DNA of 55,672 nt from Clostridiales bacterium (GTDB lineage: Bacteria; Bacillota; Clostridia; Christensenellales; JAISNN01): positions 1-55,672 of the forward strand of contig JAITOU010000002.1 in the NCBI GenBank assembly GCA_031289755.1, given 5' to 3'. The notes beneath the pieces were generated by a model that searched no databases, was not told the DNA's origin, and saw nothing but the letters and a program-made list of their open reading frames with translations. Shown one piece after another: positions 18,474-28,183 of this stretch. Positions within the stretch are counted from its first letter, which is position 1, and each line of letters opens with the position of its first letter. The position numbers were made by a program, and so were the translations under genes.

Positions 18474-20477
18474 TTAATTATATTTAGTCAAAACCCAGTC
18501 CGGTCCGCCGCCCACGATTTTGCCTTTACCGACGGCATAGCCCGACGCCGTAAGTGTACCCGACGCGGAATATTCGCGTATAGGGTCGGTCGCTACGTTG
18601 TTTTCCAGCGAATGCGCATAGCCTATCAAACCGCCGGCGTAAGCTTTGCCTGCGGCATTTCCGATTTTACTCGCGGTTACCGACCCTGTCGCGGATACGT
18701 TTTGTATAAAATGATATCTCTTATCCGACAAGCCGCCGCCGGAATATACCGCGTCAATATTGTATTCGCCTATTAGTCCGCCGGCTTTGACATTGCCGAC
18801 TCCCTTAGCTTCCACATTCCCCGTCACCGATACGTCCGTCGCCGCCGCCGTAAAAGCCGTCTTGCCGGCAAAGCCGCCTGCATAAACGTCAAACGGCGAC
18901 GCCGACGTCGCCGTCGATTCGACCTTGACGTTTATCGAAGAATAGACTTCTTTTATTATATATTCGCTGATTTCGCCCGCGATACCGCCGACGTATGCTT
19001 CTTCCGTCGCTTTGACGTCCAAATTTCCGCCCGATGCCGTCAATTTTGTTTGCGTATTGCTTCCTTTTTCCATTCTGCCGACAATTCCGCCGGCATAAAC
19101 ATTTTTGCCTGAAACGGTTAAAACGATGTCGGACACCGACACATTGTTTATCGTCAAAGCATATGCTTTGCCGACAATACCCCCGACATATATGTCCTTA
19201 TCGGTTTCGGTAATTTTTATAATAATGTCAAAAACCGCCAAATTTTCTATACTGCCAGCCTTGATATTACCGCCCTTGACTTCGCCGAAAAGCCCTGCGT
19301 ATATTTTTCCGTCCGCCGTCCTTGCCGTGCCGATGACGTTAAAATGCGATATATCGAAGCCGTTTCCGTCAAAATTTCCCTCAAAATTCTTATTGTAGCC
19401 TATCGGCGTCCAATTCGCATCGCACAAATTTATATTGTTTTGCAATTTAAAATATTCCGTTCCGTAACCGCTTTCATTGTAGCGTCCGGTGGAATGCTTA
19501 TTTATCAAAAAAGCCACGAGAGCGAGCTGTTCCTTTGTCTCTATCAGATACGGGTCGCTTTCCGTTCCGCTGCCGGACGGTCTTTCTATACCGGCTTGAT
19601 TTGCTTCGGTAACGATTTCTTCGCCCTTTAAGGACTTATAAAAGACGGCTGTGACATCGTACGCCGCTCCCGGCATACTAAGGTCATAGATAGCGTCGGC
19701 GGAAAGCCTTGTACCGCTTGTATTGTACCACCCTTCAAAGCCGTAGCCCTGTTTAGGATTTGCCGTCAATTTTATCTTTGCATCTTCGTTGATGCTATCC
19801 GAAATCTCTTCCTTACCGGCTTTCTTAAGTGTTCCGTTTACGGTCAGCGACAGCGTTCCGGCCGTTTCGCCGTCAACCTTGTCGGCGGTTGCCGAAAATT
19901 CGTAACGTATAAGGACAAATACCGCGAACAATGTCCAGCTTTTGTACGGCATTTTGGTTTCATAATTTGCGTCGGTAGAGACATATTCTTTGCCGTCATA
20001 CCAACCGGCAAACCTGAAATACCGAGCCGCTTCCGCCGTCAATTTTATCTGCTTGCCCGGTCTGATTTCCATGCCGTTGACAAACTCCTTGACTCCCGCG
20101 ACTTCCTTGCCGTAAGTGCCGCCCGTGACTCCGTTAATTACCTTGTTTTCGTCCAAAACTACAACACCGAATGCCAAAGGATATTTTTCTACGGAGTTTA
20201 AAATTGTGCCTACAAAAATCGGCGCGGCGATGGCTATTATCAAAATAACTGCAATAATAGCGATAGCCCTTTTTTTGTTCTTTAAATAAACGGCTTTAAT
20301 TCTGCCGAAAAAGTAAGAAAATTTTTCCGCTATTTTTTTGCCTAACGGCACGGTGTCGGCTTTTCCGTTTTCTTTCGGTGCGGAAAAATCCGTATTCTCT
20401 TCTGCGGCATTATTTTTGCCGTCCGAAAGCTCGCCGTCCGTCATAGGATTTTCATTTTTTAAATCTTCGTTTTCCAT
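18474..20477 (-). CDS. Membrane-anchored GLUG-motif surface protein
   Basis: 667 residues. An acidic cytoplasmic N-terminus of about 75 residues and one membrane helix at roughly 73-95 precede two InlB-like modules (GWYDGKEY, GYGFEGWYN). Then comes the linker GTESDPYLIETKEQLALVA, which typically introduces GLUG-repeat regions, and about six repeats of the YAGGLIG/YVGGIVG type (residues about 390-660). GLUG repeats form beta-solenoid surface or adhesin domains. No sortase signal is visible; the N-terminal helix is the likely anchor. It begins 58 bases after the prfA stop, so some read-through from the rpmE-prmC-prfA operon is possible. Confidence 0.8.
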   Translation of the reverse strand: MENEDLKNENPMTDGELSDGKNNAAEENTDFSAPKENGKADTVPLGKKIAEKFSYFFGRIKAVYLKNKKRAIAIIAVILIIAIAAPIFVGTILNSVEKYPLAFGVVVLDENKVINGVTGGTYGKEVAGVKEFVNGMEIRPGKQIKLTAEAARYFRFAGWYDGKEYVSTDANYETKMPYKSWTLFAVFVLIRYEFSATADKVDGETAGTLSLTVNGTLKKAGKEEISDSINEDAKIKLTANPKQGYGFEGWYNTSGTRLSADAIYDLSMPGAAYDVTAVFYKSLKGEEIVTEANQAGIERPSGSGTESDPYLIETKEQLALVAFLINKHSTGRYNESGYGTEYFKLQNNINLCDANWTPIGYNKNFEGNFDGNGFDISHFNVIGTARTADGKIYAGLFGEVKGGNIKAGSIENLAVFDIIIKITETDKDIYVGGIVGKAYALTINNVSVSDIVLTVSGKNVYAGGIVGRMEKGSNTQTKLTASGGNLDVKATEEAYVGGIAGEISEYIIKEVYSSINVKVESTATSASPFDVYAGGFAGKTAFTAAATDVSVTGNVEAKGVGNVKAGGLIGEYNIDAVYSGGGLSDKRYHFIQNVSATGSVTASKIGNAAGKAYAGGLIGYAHSLENNVATDPIREYSASGTLTASGYAVGKGKIVGGGPDWVLTKYN

Positions 20478-20535
20478 AACAAAACCTCTTTAAAGCCGTT
20501 AAAGTAAAATTTTGACGTTTTTGATTTTAGCTTAA

Positions 20536-21609
20536 TTATTCGTTACCGCCCGTCAGCTTTTCGTTTCGGTCGGCTATTTGCAAGGCTTCGAGCATAGAGC
20601 CTATATCGCCGTCCATAAACACGTCTATCGAAAACACCGACATATTGATTCTGTGGTCGGTGACGCGCCCCTGCGGAAAGTTATAAGTCCTTATCTTTTC
20701 GCTTCTGTCGCCCGTACCGACCTGAGATTTCCGCTTCTCCGAATAATCCTTATCGGCATTTTGGCGGCTGATTTCGTACAGGCGGCTATACAGAACCTTC
20801 ATAGCGCGTTCTCTGTTTTTTATCTGCGATTTTTCGTCCTGACAGGTTACGACGGTGTTTGTCGGCAAATGCGTTATTCTTATAGCCGATTCGGTCTTAT
20901 TGACGTGCTGTCCGCCCGCTCCGCTCGACCGATAGGTATCTATCTTCAAATCCTTTTCGTTTATCTCGACCTCGACCTCCGACACTTCCGGCAGAATTGC
21001 CACCGTAACGGTAGAAGTATGCACGCGCCCCTGCGATTCCGTTTCCGGCACGCGCTGTACTCTGTGAACGCCGCTTTCGTATTTGAGCTTGTTGTACGCG
21101 CTCTTAGAATTTATCACAAAGACGGCTTCCTTGATACCGCCGAGTTCGGTGTCGTTGATGTCGATGTCCTCGACCTTCCACCGCATTCTTTCGGCGTAGC
21201 GTTTGTACATTCTCATCAATTCCGTTCCGAATAATCCGGCTTCGTCGCCGCCCGCTCCGGCGCGTATTTCGACGATTACGTTTTTGCCGTCGTTCGGGTC
21301 TTTGGGTATCAGCAGGGCTTTCAATGCGTCAACGACGTTCTCCGCCTTTTCGGACAATGCGCCGCTCTCTTCTAACGCCGCCGCTTCAAGCTCCGCGTCG
21401 CCCTTAGACGCCGCGACAAGGCTTTCGCATTCGTCGATTTCGGCTTTGAGTTTCAGATATTCATAATATTTCAAAACCGTTTCTTCGAGCGCGCTTCTCT
21501 CGACCACAAGCTTTTTCCATTCCTTTTGGTCGGCAATGACTTGCGGCTTGCCTATCTCTTCCGACAAAAATTCGTAACGTATTTTTTGAGCTTCCAATTT
21601 GTCAAACAT
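20536..21609 (-). CDS. prfA: Peptide chain release factor 1
   Basis: 357 residues from the ATG at 21609; a TTG one codon earlier is also open. RF1 ends translation at UAA and UAG. The peptidyl-tRNA hydrolysis motif GGQ is in SSGAGGQHVNKTESAIRITH, and the GAGGDEAGLF and VPETESQGRVHTSTVTVA stretches are typical of RF1. The Gln of GGQ is the target of the methyltransferase encoded just upstream in the fused gene, a common gene pairing. Confidence 0.96.
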   Translation of the reverse strand: MFDKLEAQKIRYEFLSEEIGKPQVIADQKEWKKLVVERSALEETVLKYYEYLKLKAEIDECESLVAASKGDAELEAAALEESGALSEKAENVVDALKALLIPKDPNDGKNVIVEIRAGAGGDEAGLFGTELMRMYKRYAERMRWKVEDIDINDTELGGIKEAVFVINSKSAYNKLKYESGVHRVQRVPETESQGRVHTSTVTVAILPEVSEVEVEINEKDLKIDTYRSSGAGGQHVNKTESAIRITHLPTNTVVTCQDEKSQIKNRERAMKVLYSRLYEISRQNADKDYSEKRKSQVGTGDRSEKIRTYNFPQGRVTDHRINMSVFSIDVFMDGDIGSMLEALQIADRNEKLTGGNE

Positions 21610-21660
21610 CAAAATTTTCCTTGCTGATTTTTAATTTTTATAACGTGTTTTTATAGTCTG

Positions 21661-23454
21661 TTACTTTATGGCGGAAATAACCGCTATCCGTTCTATGCCG
21701 CCGTAGTCTTTGACAAAAACCGTTTGATAACCGTCAAACAGCGACTCTATATCGCGGCTCTGCCCCGCTCCGGCTTCCAAAAAGATTTTGCCGCCGTCCG
21801 TCAAATATTCCGAAGCTACGGCTCTTATTTTTCGGTAAAAGTCAAGTCCGTCCGCGCCGCCGTCAAGAGCCGCCAACGGCTCAAAATCCTTTACTTCGGT
21901 ATCGAGATTGGCTATGTCCGCCGTCTTGATATAGGGCGGATTGGAAACTATTATATCGAACGTGCCGGAAAGATTTTCAAACATATCGCTCATGACAAAG
22001 CTTATTTCCGCGCCGTTATTCTCGGCATTTTTTCTCGCCGTAGCAAGCGCGTCGGGGCTTATGTCGGACGCCGTTATATCGAGACGTCCGCCGCAAAGAC
22101 AGCCGAGTGCAACGGCTATCGCGCCGCTTCCCGTGCATAGGTCGAGAACCTTGATTTTTTCTCCGGCAGGCAGCGTTTCTATATATTTTTTTGCTTCGCC
22201 GACGAGTAATTCCGTTTCGGGACGCGGTATCAATACGCCGTCTACGGCGATTTTGTAGCCGTAAAATTCCGTATAACCGAAGACCTGCTGCAACGGCATT
22301 CCGGTACTTCTCTTTTCGGCGAATTTTTTCATTTCTTCAAATTCGTTCAGCCTTACATAGACGGTCACGGGCAGCGAAGCTCTGCCGCACTTCAAAGCCG
22401 TACACATAATCCAATCGGTCTCGTCCGACGGATAGTCCTTCATCCTTTCACTTATAATATCTCTCGCGTAAGCGTAAGGATACACGGTGTTTGTGAAATT
22501 TGACGGCGGAAAGCTCTTGTCCGCCGACGCATCCATAGCGAGAACGGTTTTAAACGCCGCAAGCGATACTTCCAGCATAGAGTCGTCCGGTTCTCTCGTC
22601 GTGAGCTTTTGCAGCCACATTCCCGGAGCGCGCAAAATGCGGAAAAAGATATTGTCGTGCTTAGCCGAAAAAATCAGTACTTCATAAGAAATTCCGGCGA
22701 CGACGGGCAAAAGCGCGATTCTCGACGCTATTCTCAAAAACACGTTCGTTTCAAATTTGAAAAACGAAAAGAACAGTACGCTGACAAACATGACGATAAA
22801 TATAAAGGTCGTGCCGCAGCGTTCGTGTCTTACGGTCATTTTAGCGGCGTTTTCGACGGTCAAGGGCAGGGCGTATTCAAAGCAATTGATGACCTTATGC
22901 TCCGCGCCGTGATAAGCAAAGACGCGTTTTATATCATTCATGCGCGATATGAGCAGCAGGTACAGCAAAAAAATCACTATTCTGATAGCTCCAGCCATGA
23001 GATTTTTGACGAAGTTATCCAAAAAGCCTTGAAGCTGAAACTTAAAAAGCTGCATGATAAATTGCGGCAAAATGATAAAAAGCCCTACCGCAAAAGCCAA
23101 GCCGAATATAAGCGCAAAGACCGTCACTATGTCCGAAATATCTTTTTTAAAGACCTTTGCCAGCCATGCTTCAAATTTTGTCGGCTCGCCGCTATCGGTG
23201 CCGAAATTTTCCGCGCTTTTGTTGAGCGTGCCTATTCCGTATTTCATGGACATGACAAAATTATAGACGCCTCTGACTATCGGAATCTTCTTGATTTTTT
23301 TTGCCGCCGGGCTTGTCGTGACATATTCTCCGGCGACAAGGATTTTGCCGTCCGCTCCCCTGACCGCCGTAGCTGCGGAGCTTATGCCGCGCATCATAAC
23401 GCCTTCGATGACAGCCTGACCGCCTATTCTCGTTTTGTTAATTTTTTCCGTCAA
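21661..23454 (-). CDS. prmC: DUF1385 membrane protein fused to PrmC release-factor methyltransferase
   Basis: 597 residues in one uninterrupted frame. Residues 1 to about 310 are a DUF1385 (YqhQ-like) protein: GGQAVIEGVMMRG at the start, several membrane helices, AYHGAEHKVINCFE and RHERCGTTF. From about residue 325 the frame continues as PrmC, which methylates the GGQ glutamine of release factors with SAM: LQQVFGYTEFYG, VLIPRPETE, the SAM motif DLCTGSGAIAVALG and the catalytic IVSNPPYI. In related genomes these are usually two adjacent genes between rpmE and prfA; here the order is the same but the stop and start between them are lost. The linker near 300-345 looks like ordinary sequence from both ends, so fusion at the gene boundary is likely. 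Confidence 0.9.
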   Translation of the reverse strand: MTEKINKTRIGGQAVIEGVMMRGISSAATAVRGADGKILVAGEYVTTSPAAKKIKKIPIVRGVYNFVMSMKYGIGTLNKSAENFGTDSGEPTKFEAWLAKVFKKDISDIVTVFALIFGLAFAVGLFIILPQFIMQLFKFQLQGFLDNFVKNLMAGAIRIVIFLLYLLLISRMNDIKRVFAYHGAEHKVINCFEYALPLTVENAAKMTVRHERCGTTFIFIVMFVSVLFFSFFKFETNVFLRIASRIALLPVVAGISYEVLIFSAKHDNIFFRILRAPGMWLQKLTTREPDDSMLEVSLAAFKTVLAMDASADKSFPPSNFTNTVYPYAYARDIISERMKDYPSDETDWIMCTALKCGRASLPVTVYVRLNEFEEMKKFAEKRSTGMPLQQVFGYTEFYGYKIAVDGVLIPRPETELLVGEAKKYIETLPAGEKIKVLDLCTGSGAIAVALGCLCGGRLDITASDISPDALATARKNAENNGAEISFVMSDMFENLSGTFDIIVSNPPYIKTADIANLDTEVKDFEPLAALDGGADGLDFYRKIRAVASEYLTDGGKIFLEAGAGQSRDIESLFDGYQTVFVKDYGGIERIAVISAIK

Positions 23455-23655
23455 GGGTGTGTTCTCCTTTGCAATAAACGGTCTAAGCTTCTCAGATATC
23501 GATATTATCCTGCAAAATGACGAAAGCGAACACTATAATTTAAATCGTGTTCGCAGTATAAGCTTTCGCATATATATTTTTTGCGGCGCGATATGCCGCC
23601 GTAAAAAAAGTCATATCTCGCGTAAAATTTTAAAAAGTAAAACCGAATAATATTA

Positions 23656-23865
23656 TCAGTTACCCAGATTGTATCTCTTCTTAAACTTATCTACGCGTCC
23701 GCCTGCGTCAACGATTTTTTGCTTCCCCGTAAAGAACGGATGGCATTTGTTGCAAATGTCTATTTTAAGGATATCGCCTTTTTTGGTGCTGCCGGTCACA
23801 AAAGTCTCACCGCACGCGCAAGTCACGGTGACGTCATGATAATCCGGATGAATATTTTCTTTCAT
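23656..23865 (-). CDS. rpmE: 50S ribosomal protein L31 (zinc-binding type)
   Basis: 69 residues. The four cysteines of the zinc form are present as TCACGETF and [10 protein letters not shown], followed by the conserved [20 protein letters not shown]. It heads the rpmE-prmC-prfA group. A consensus promoter lies about 30 bases upstream of the ATG. Confidence 0.97.
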   Translation of the reverse strand: MKENIHPDYHDVTVTCACGETFVTGSTKKGDILKIDICNKCHPFFTGKQKIVDAGGRVDKFKKRYNLGN

Positions 23866-23895
23866 TGTATCTACCTCTGTTTATTAGTGTTAATA

Positions 23896-23924
23896 AGTAT
23901 AATATAAAAAATATTTGTTGTCAA
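23896..23924 (-). promoter_or_regulatory. Promoter of rpmE
   Basis: Minus strand TTGACA (23919-23924), 17-base spacer, TATACT (23896-23901). Confidence 0.75.
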
Positions 23925-24358
23925 TCATTTTGCGTGAAGCTAAAAATTAAAAAGTCAATTCTCGCTTGCGGATTAAATATACATATAGACCCCGTCGACT
24001 TTCGCCAAAGCGCATTTTAAAAAAATACCCTTTTTTATTTTACTTTTTTATAAATTTAAATTATAATGTAGTGGAAATACGGAGTTGGATTTGTTTGTCG
24101 TAGAAGATTTGCATATTTTATCTTTTGATGCCGCTTGGCAAAAAGCTCATTCTAAAATTTTTTCTGCACACGCGGTGATTTTTTTGGAGTCGGTACAATA
24201 TAATTGTAAAGAAAGAAGCGGTAAGGTCGGGTAAAATTCAAGAAATTGCAAATTATATAAAATAGCAACGCTTGCGCATATCGATATTTATCTGATTTTT
24301 GCGGCGTTGCCTTAAAATGAAAAAAATAATTCTTAAAAATTGCAGAGGATTTGAAATT
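23925..24358. other. Intergenic region with a possible small ORF and a palindrome arm
   Basis: No confident gene. A TATAAT at 24062-24067 precedes GGAG (24081-24084) and a TTG-started frame of 47 codons (24091-24234, plus strand, starting LFVVEDLHILSFDAAW); it could be a small gene or a remnant. At 24284-24313 there is a copy of the dispersed palindrome arm (TTTATCTGATTTTTGCGGCG) whose GCGTTGC can pair with GCAACGC near 24265-24271. Confidence 0.35.
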
Positions 24359-25393
24359 ATGTCGATAATGCTCAACGAACTCCTTAGCCAAACCGAAGTG
24401 TTAAATGCTTGCCTTGCGCAAAACCGCCGCACTGTCAAAGAAATTGCCGAAATCATCAAAAAAGGAAATATTTCTCACATTGTCACAATGGCTCGCGGTA
24501 CAAGCTTTAACGCTACCCTGTGTTTTAAATATGCCTTGGAGCTTACCGCAGGCATTCCCGTCGTTACATATACTCCTTCGCTCACAACCGTCTATAAGCG
24601 CGGCTTAAAATACGACGGCAGTATTCTCTTTGCTATCTCGCAGAGCGGAATGAGTACGGATACGCTCGAAGTCGTCGCTTCGGCAAAAGCCAAAGGCTGC
24701 AAAATCGTCGGCATTACAAATAACAAGGATTCGCTTTTGGCAAAACAAAGCGACTATCACCTATTTCTCGCCGCCGGAGAAGAAAAAAGCGTAGCGGCGA
24801 CAAAGACCTTTGCGGCACAGCTTTGTGTACTCGACATGATAGTCGCAGAGATATCGGGTACTTCCGCGATAATCAAGGACATCGAAAAAGCCGGCGAAAA
24901 GCTCTCTGTCATCAAGACCATGAGCGACGAAATCGACGGCGCGGCAAAGACCGTCAAGGACCACAATCAATTTATCATATTGAGCAGGGGTCTGACTATG
25001 GGTCTGTCGGACGAATTGGCTTTGAAGCTCAAAGAATGCTGCTACAAATTTACCGTATCTTACAGCTCGTCGGAGTTTATCCACGGGCCGCTCGCCCTTG
25101 TCGGCGAAAAAACCGGAGTGATACTGCTTGCGCCGGACGGCGAATGCCGCAACGATTTTATCAATATCGCCACGAGATTAAATCTCTTGGGTGCAAAAAT
25201 AATTGCCTTTTCGGACATAAAGGACGTACTGAATATCTCCGACGTCAAAATCAAAATGCCCTCTTGCACAAAATGGGACGCAAACTTTGTCTACGCCATG
25301 GCAGCTCAGATGTTCGCCGAGCATATGTCCGTGCGCTTGGGCTTAAACCCCGACAGTCCGCGCAATCTCCAAAAGGTCACTATCACCCGATAA
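24359..25393 (+). CDS. SIS-domain sugar-phosphate isomerase/deaminase family protein
   Basis: 344 residues from the ATG at 24359, with AGAGGAT about 8 bases upstream; an earlier ATG at 24299 overlaps a repeat arm. Two SIS domains are visible: ARGTSFNATLCFKYALE ... ISQSGMSTDTLEVV ... EEKSVAATKTFAAQ in the first half, and SRGLTMGLSDELALKLKEC ... SSSEFIHGP in the second. This is the isomerase half of GlmS-like proteins without the glutaminase domain, as in AgaS, FrlB or GlmS-related deaminases of amino-sugar catabolism. There is no transporter or kinase beside it, so the substrate is not determined. It has its own terminator. Confidence 0.85.
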   Translation: MSIMLNELLSQTEVLNACLAQNRRTVKEIAEIIKKGNISHIVTMARGTSFNATLCFKYALELTAGIPVVTYTPSLTTVYKRGLKYDGSILFAISQSGMSTDTLEVVASAKAKGCKIVGITNNKDSLLAKQSDYHLFLAAGEEKSVAATKTFAAQLCVLDMIVAEISGTSAIIKDIEKAGEKLSVIKTMSDEIDGAAKTVKDHNQFIILSRGLTMGLSDELALKLKECCYKFTVSYSSSEFIHGPLALVGEKTGVILLAPDGECRNDFINIATRLNLLGAKIIAFSDIKDVLNISDVKIKMPSCTKWDANFVYAMAAQMFAEHMSVRLGLNPDSPRNLQKVTITR

Positions 25394-25403
25394 AAAATTT
25401 TTT

Positions 25404-25432
25404 AAGGACTGCATGCAGTCCTTAATTTTTTT
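25404..25432 (+). terminator. Intrinsic terminator of the SIS gene
   Basis: The perfect palindrome AAGGACTGCATGCAGTCCTT (25404-25423) is followed by AATTTTTTT, 10 bases after the stop codon. The remaining 25433-25571 shows nothing recognisable. Confidence 0.9.
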
Positions 25433-25571
25433 GATAATTCCTTATATTTTACAATCCGTTTTTATTACATTACAACAACGCTGTTTGCAAATAAACACAT
25501 CTGTTTTCGCTATCCATTCTCCATTGCCAAAGCAGTGATAGAACGCATATTAAACTTCGTTATAACTTTTT

Positions 25572-25690
25572 GACAGCGCTAACGCCTTTATTTTTTAGCT
25601 ATTTCTTGTGAAATCGACCGAAGATAAGGTGACCCTATCGAGCGGAGATTTCGCAAGAAAGAGCAAAAAAGAAAGCGTTAGCGCGGTGTC
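25572..25690. repeat. 119-bp imperfect palindrome downstream of fabG
   Basis: Arms of about 44 bp run GACAGCGCTAACGC...TTTCTTGTGAAATC and, on the opposite strand, GACACCGCGCTAACGC...TTTCTTGCGAAATC, around a centre of about 31 bp that contains the inner hairpin GATAAGG...CCCTATC. It ends 10 bases from the fabG stop codon. It may act as a terminator or 3'-end stabiliser, or be a non-autonomous mobile element. Confidence 0.8.
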
Positions 25691-25699
25691 TTAAAAAAA

Positions 25700-26437
25700 T
25701 TAAATAAACCCCCCGTCTACCGCTATTACCTGCCCCGTGATAAAGCTTGCGCCGTCGCTTGCCAAAAACAATGCGGCATCGGCGATATTTCGCGGCGAAC
25801 CTATTCGGTTTAACGGAGTTTTTTCTTTGAGTGCGGCTATATCCGCCGCCGTCAAAGCGGCGTTCATGTCGGTGTCGACGACGCCCGGCGCGATACAGTT
25901 TACGCGTATCCCCGATAGCCCGACTTCGCGGCTGAGAGCCTTTGTAAAGCCTATCACCGCCGCCTTCGACGCGCTGTAAGCGGCTTCGCAGGACGCGCCG
26001 GTTATCCCCCATACGGACGAGACGTTGATGATATTTCCTTTCCGCTTAGATATCATGTCGGGCAGGACGGCTTTGACGGTATTAAATACGCCCGTGACGT
26101 TCACGTCGATAAGACGCTTCCATTCTTCGCCGCCGACGTCGGTAATCAATCCGCAGAGAGCAATACCGGCATTATTGACGAGAACGTCTATTCCCCCGAA
26201 CCGCTTTAATGCGAACGCCGTCATTTGTTTTACGGCATTTTCGTCGGCGACGTCGCAGCAAAAAATCTCCGCTTCGCCGCCGCTTGTTTTGATTTCGCTC
26301 TTTAAGCTCTCTGCTAAGTCCTTGCTCTTATAATAATTTATAATTACATTGTAGCCGTTTAACGAGAAAACTCTCGCTATCTCTCTGCCTATTCCGCGGC
26401 TTGCGCCTGTGACCAAGACCGTTTTTTTGTCGTTCAT
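25700..26437 (-). CDS. SDR-family 3-oxoacyl-ACP reductase-like enzyme (FabG family)
   Basis: 245 residues with the full classical SDR set: GASRGIGREIA for the dinucleotide, NNAG, the Ser of NVSSVWG, and YSASKAAV with the catalytic Tyr and Lys. The end FITGQVIAVDGGFI is typical of FabG. Its ribosome site lies inside the last codons of ilvD and it starts 1 base after the ilvD stop, so it is the last gene of the ilv operon. FabG normally reduces 3-oxoacyl-ACP with NADPH. Here, away from other fab genes, it may serve branched-chain fatty-acid synthesis or another ketone; this is inference. Confidence 0.9.
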   Translation of the reverse strand: MNDKKTVLVTGASRGIGREIARVFSLNGYNVIINYYKSKDLAESLKSEIKTSGGEAEIFCCDVADENAVKQMTAFALKRFGGIDVLVNNAGIALCGLITDVGGEEWKRLIDVNVTGVFNTVKAVLPDMISKRKGNIINVSSVWGITGASCEAAYSASKAAVIGFTKALSREVGLSGIRVNCIAPGVVDTDMNAALTAADIAALKEKTPLNRIGSPRNIADAALFLASDGASFITGQVIAVDGGFI

Positions 26438-26438
26438 A

Positions 26439-28082
26439 TCAAATATCCTTTAATCTTTTTAGACACCCCGTCAATTCTCTCGGCGGTTTTATCGGTTCTC
26501 TTTTTCGCTTTGCTATTTCATCGTCCGATAGGGCAAGCTTTAACGAATAGTTGGGAATATCGATTTCTATAATATCCCCTTCGCGCACATAGGCGATTAG
26601 ACCGCCCTTAGCCGCTTCGGGCGATACATGACCGATAGCCGCTCCGCGTGTCGCTCCCGAAAATCTGCCGTCGGTTATGAGCGCGACTTCCTTGTCGAGT
26701 CCCATTCCGGCAAGCGCGGATGTCGGCGAAAGCATTTCTCTCATTCCCGGTCCGCCCGACGCGCCTTCGTATCTGATGACGACGACGTCGCCCTTCTTTA
26801 TCCTTCCGCTTATTATCCCTTCGTAGGCTTCGTCCTCGCTCTCAAAGACCTTGGCTTTGCCCGAAAAGCTTAACATACTCTTATCTACCGCGCTTCTCTT
26901 GACGACCGCGCCGCCCGTCGCAAGATTTCCGTACAGGACGGCGAGTCCGCCGCTCTCCGAATAAGGCTTGTCTATATCCTTTATGACGCCGTTATCTCTC
27001 TTATATACATTTTTGAGATTTTCGCCGACCGTCTTGCCCGTCGCCGTTATGAGCGACTTGTCCAAAAGCTCTCTCTTGGACAATTCCTGCATGACCGCGT
27101 ATATTCCGCCCGCGGCGTTTAAGTCCTGTACATGGCTGACGCCTGCCGGAGCAAGCTTGCAAAGCGTGGGCGTTTTTTCGCTTATCTCGTTGACGGTTTT
27201 TAAATCGAACGCAAAGCCGCATTCACGAGCTACGGCAGAGAGATGCAGGACGGTGTTTGTCGAGCAGCCGAGTGCCATATCGACGGTAAGTGCGTTTTTG
27301 AAGGATTTTTCGTTGACGATATCGCGTGCCTTTATATTCCTTTTCAAAAGCTCCGTGACCGCTTCGCCCGCAGTCTTGGCAAGCCTTATTCTCTCCGAAT
27401 ATACCGCCGGAATAGTTCCGTTGCCCGGCAACGCTATTCCTATCGCTTCCAAAAGGCAATTCATAGAATTTGCCGTGAACATTCCCGAACACGAACCGCA
27501 GGTCGGACACGCTCCGTCCTCTATCCTTTTGAGCTGTTTTTCGTTCATCTTACCCGACGTATATGCCCCCACACCCTCGAACGCGCTGTTTAAGTCGAGA
27601 TTCTCATATGACAAGCCCGTTTCGCAAGCGTCAGTTCCTACCGAAAGCATAGGTCCGCCGGATACAAATACCGACGGGAGATTTAGCCGTACCGCCGCCA
27701 TGAGCATTCCCGGCACCGACTTGTCGCAATTCGGTATAAAGACGAGCGCGTCAAAGCAATGCGCCGCCGCCATACATTCCGCGCTGTCGGCGATGATTTC
27801 TCTCGATATGAGCGAATAGCGCATACCTTCATGCCCCATAGCTATACCGTCGCATACGGCGATTGTATTAAATTCAAACGGCACTCCCCCTGCGGAGCGT
27901 ATTCCGTCCTTGACAGCCTTTGAAATCTTATCGAGATTGATATGTCCCGGAACGATTTCGTTCCAAGAATTGACTACCCCTATAAAGGGCTTCTTCATTT
28001 CGCCGTCGGTCAGCCCCAGACTTTTGAGCAACGACCTGTGCGGCAGGCTTTTGACGCCCGTTTTTATTATATCGCTTTTCAT
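26439..28082 (-). CDS. ilvD: Dihydroxy-acid dehydratase
   Basis: 547 residues. It dehydrates dihydroxyisovalerate and dihydroxymethylvalerate to the 2-oxoacids before valine and isoleucine. Iron-sulfur ligand motifs are present: [15 protein letters not shown] and [19 protein letters not shown]. The C-terminal [12 protein letters not shown] and [10 protein letters not shown] motifs are conserved. It is fifth in the ilv operon and followed at once by fabG. Confidence 0.97.
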   Translation of the reverse strand: MKSDIIKTGVKSLPHRSLLKSLGLTDGEMKKPFIGVVNSWNEIVPGHINLDKISKAVKDGIRSAGGVPFEFNTIAVCDGIAMGHEGMRYSLISREIIADSAECMAAAHCFDALVFIPNCDKSVPGMLMAAVRLNLPSVFVSGGPMLSVGTDACETGLSYENLDLNSAFEGVGAYTSGKMNEKQLKRIEDGACPTCGSCSGMFTANSMNCLLEAIGIALPGNGTIPAVYSERIRLAKTAGEAVTELLKRNIKARDIVNEKSFKNALTVDMALGCSTNTVLHLSAVARECGFAFDLKTVNEISEKTPTLCKLAPAGVSHVQDLNAAGGIYAVMQELSKRELLDKSLITATGKTVGENLKNVYKRDNGVIKDIDKPYSESGGLAVLYGNLATGGAVVKRSAVDKSMLSFSGKAKVFESEDEAYEGIISGRIKKGDVVVIRYEGASGGPGMREMLSPTSALAGMGLDKEVALITDGRFSGATRGAAIGHVSPEAAKGGLIAYVREGDIIEIDIPNYSLKLALSDDEIAKRKREPIKPPRELTGCLKRLKDI

Positions 28083-28138
28083 GGCTTTTTCCTTTTTTTA
28101 TTTTTGATATTAAAGCGTTTTTTTATTTTTCATATCGG

Positions 28139-28183
28139 GAGCTACCGCGCATAAAAATTTTATCCCGTTTGCTCGGCGTTTCC
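28139..28183. repeat. Short palindromic element directly after the ilvC stop codon
   Basis: The sequence ATAAAAATTTTATCCCGTTT followed by GCTCGGCGTTTCC ends exactly where the ilvC stop (TTA on the plus strand, 28184-28186) begins. It matches the palindrome at 44574-44622 and the arms upstream of parE. It sits between ilvC and ilvD inside the operon, so it is probably not a full terminator. Confidence 0.65.
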
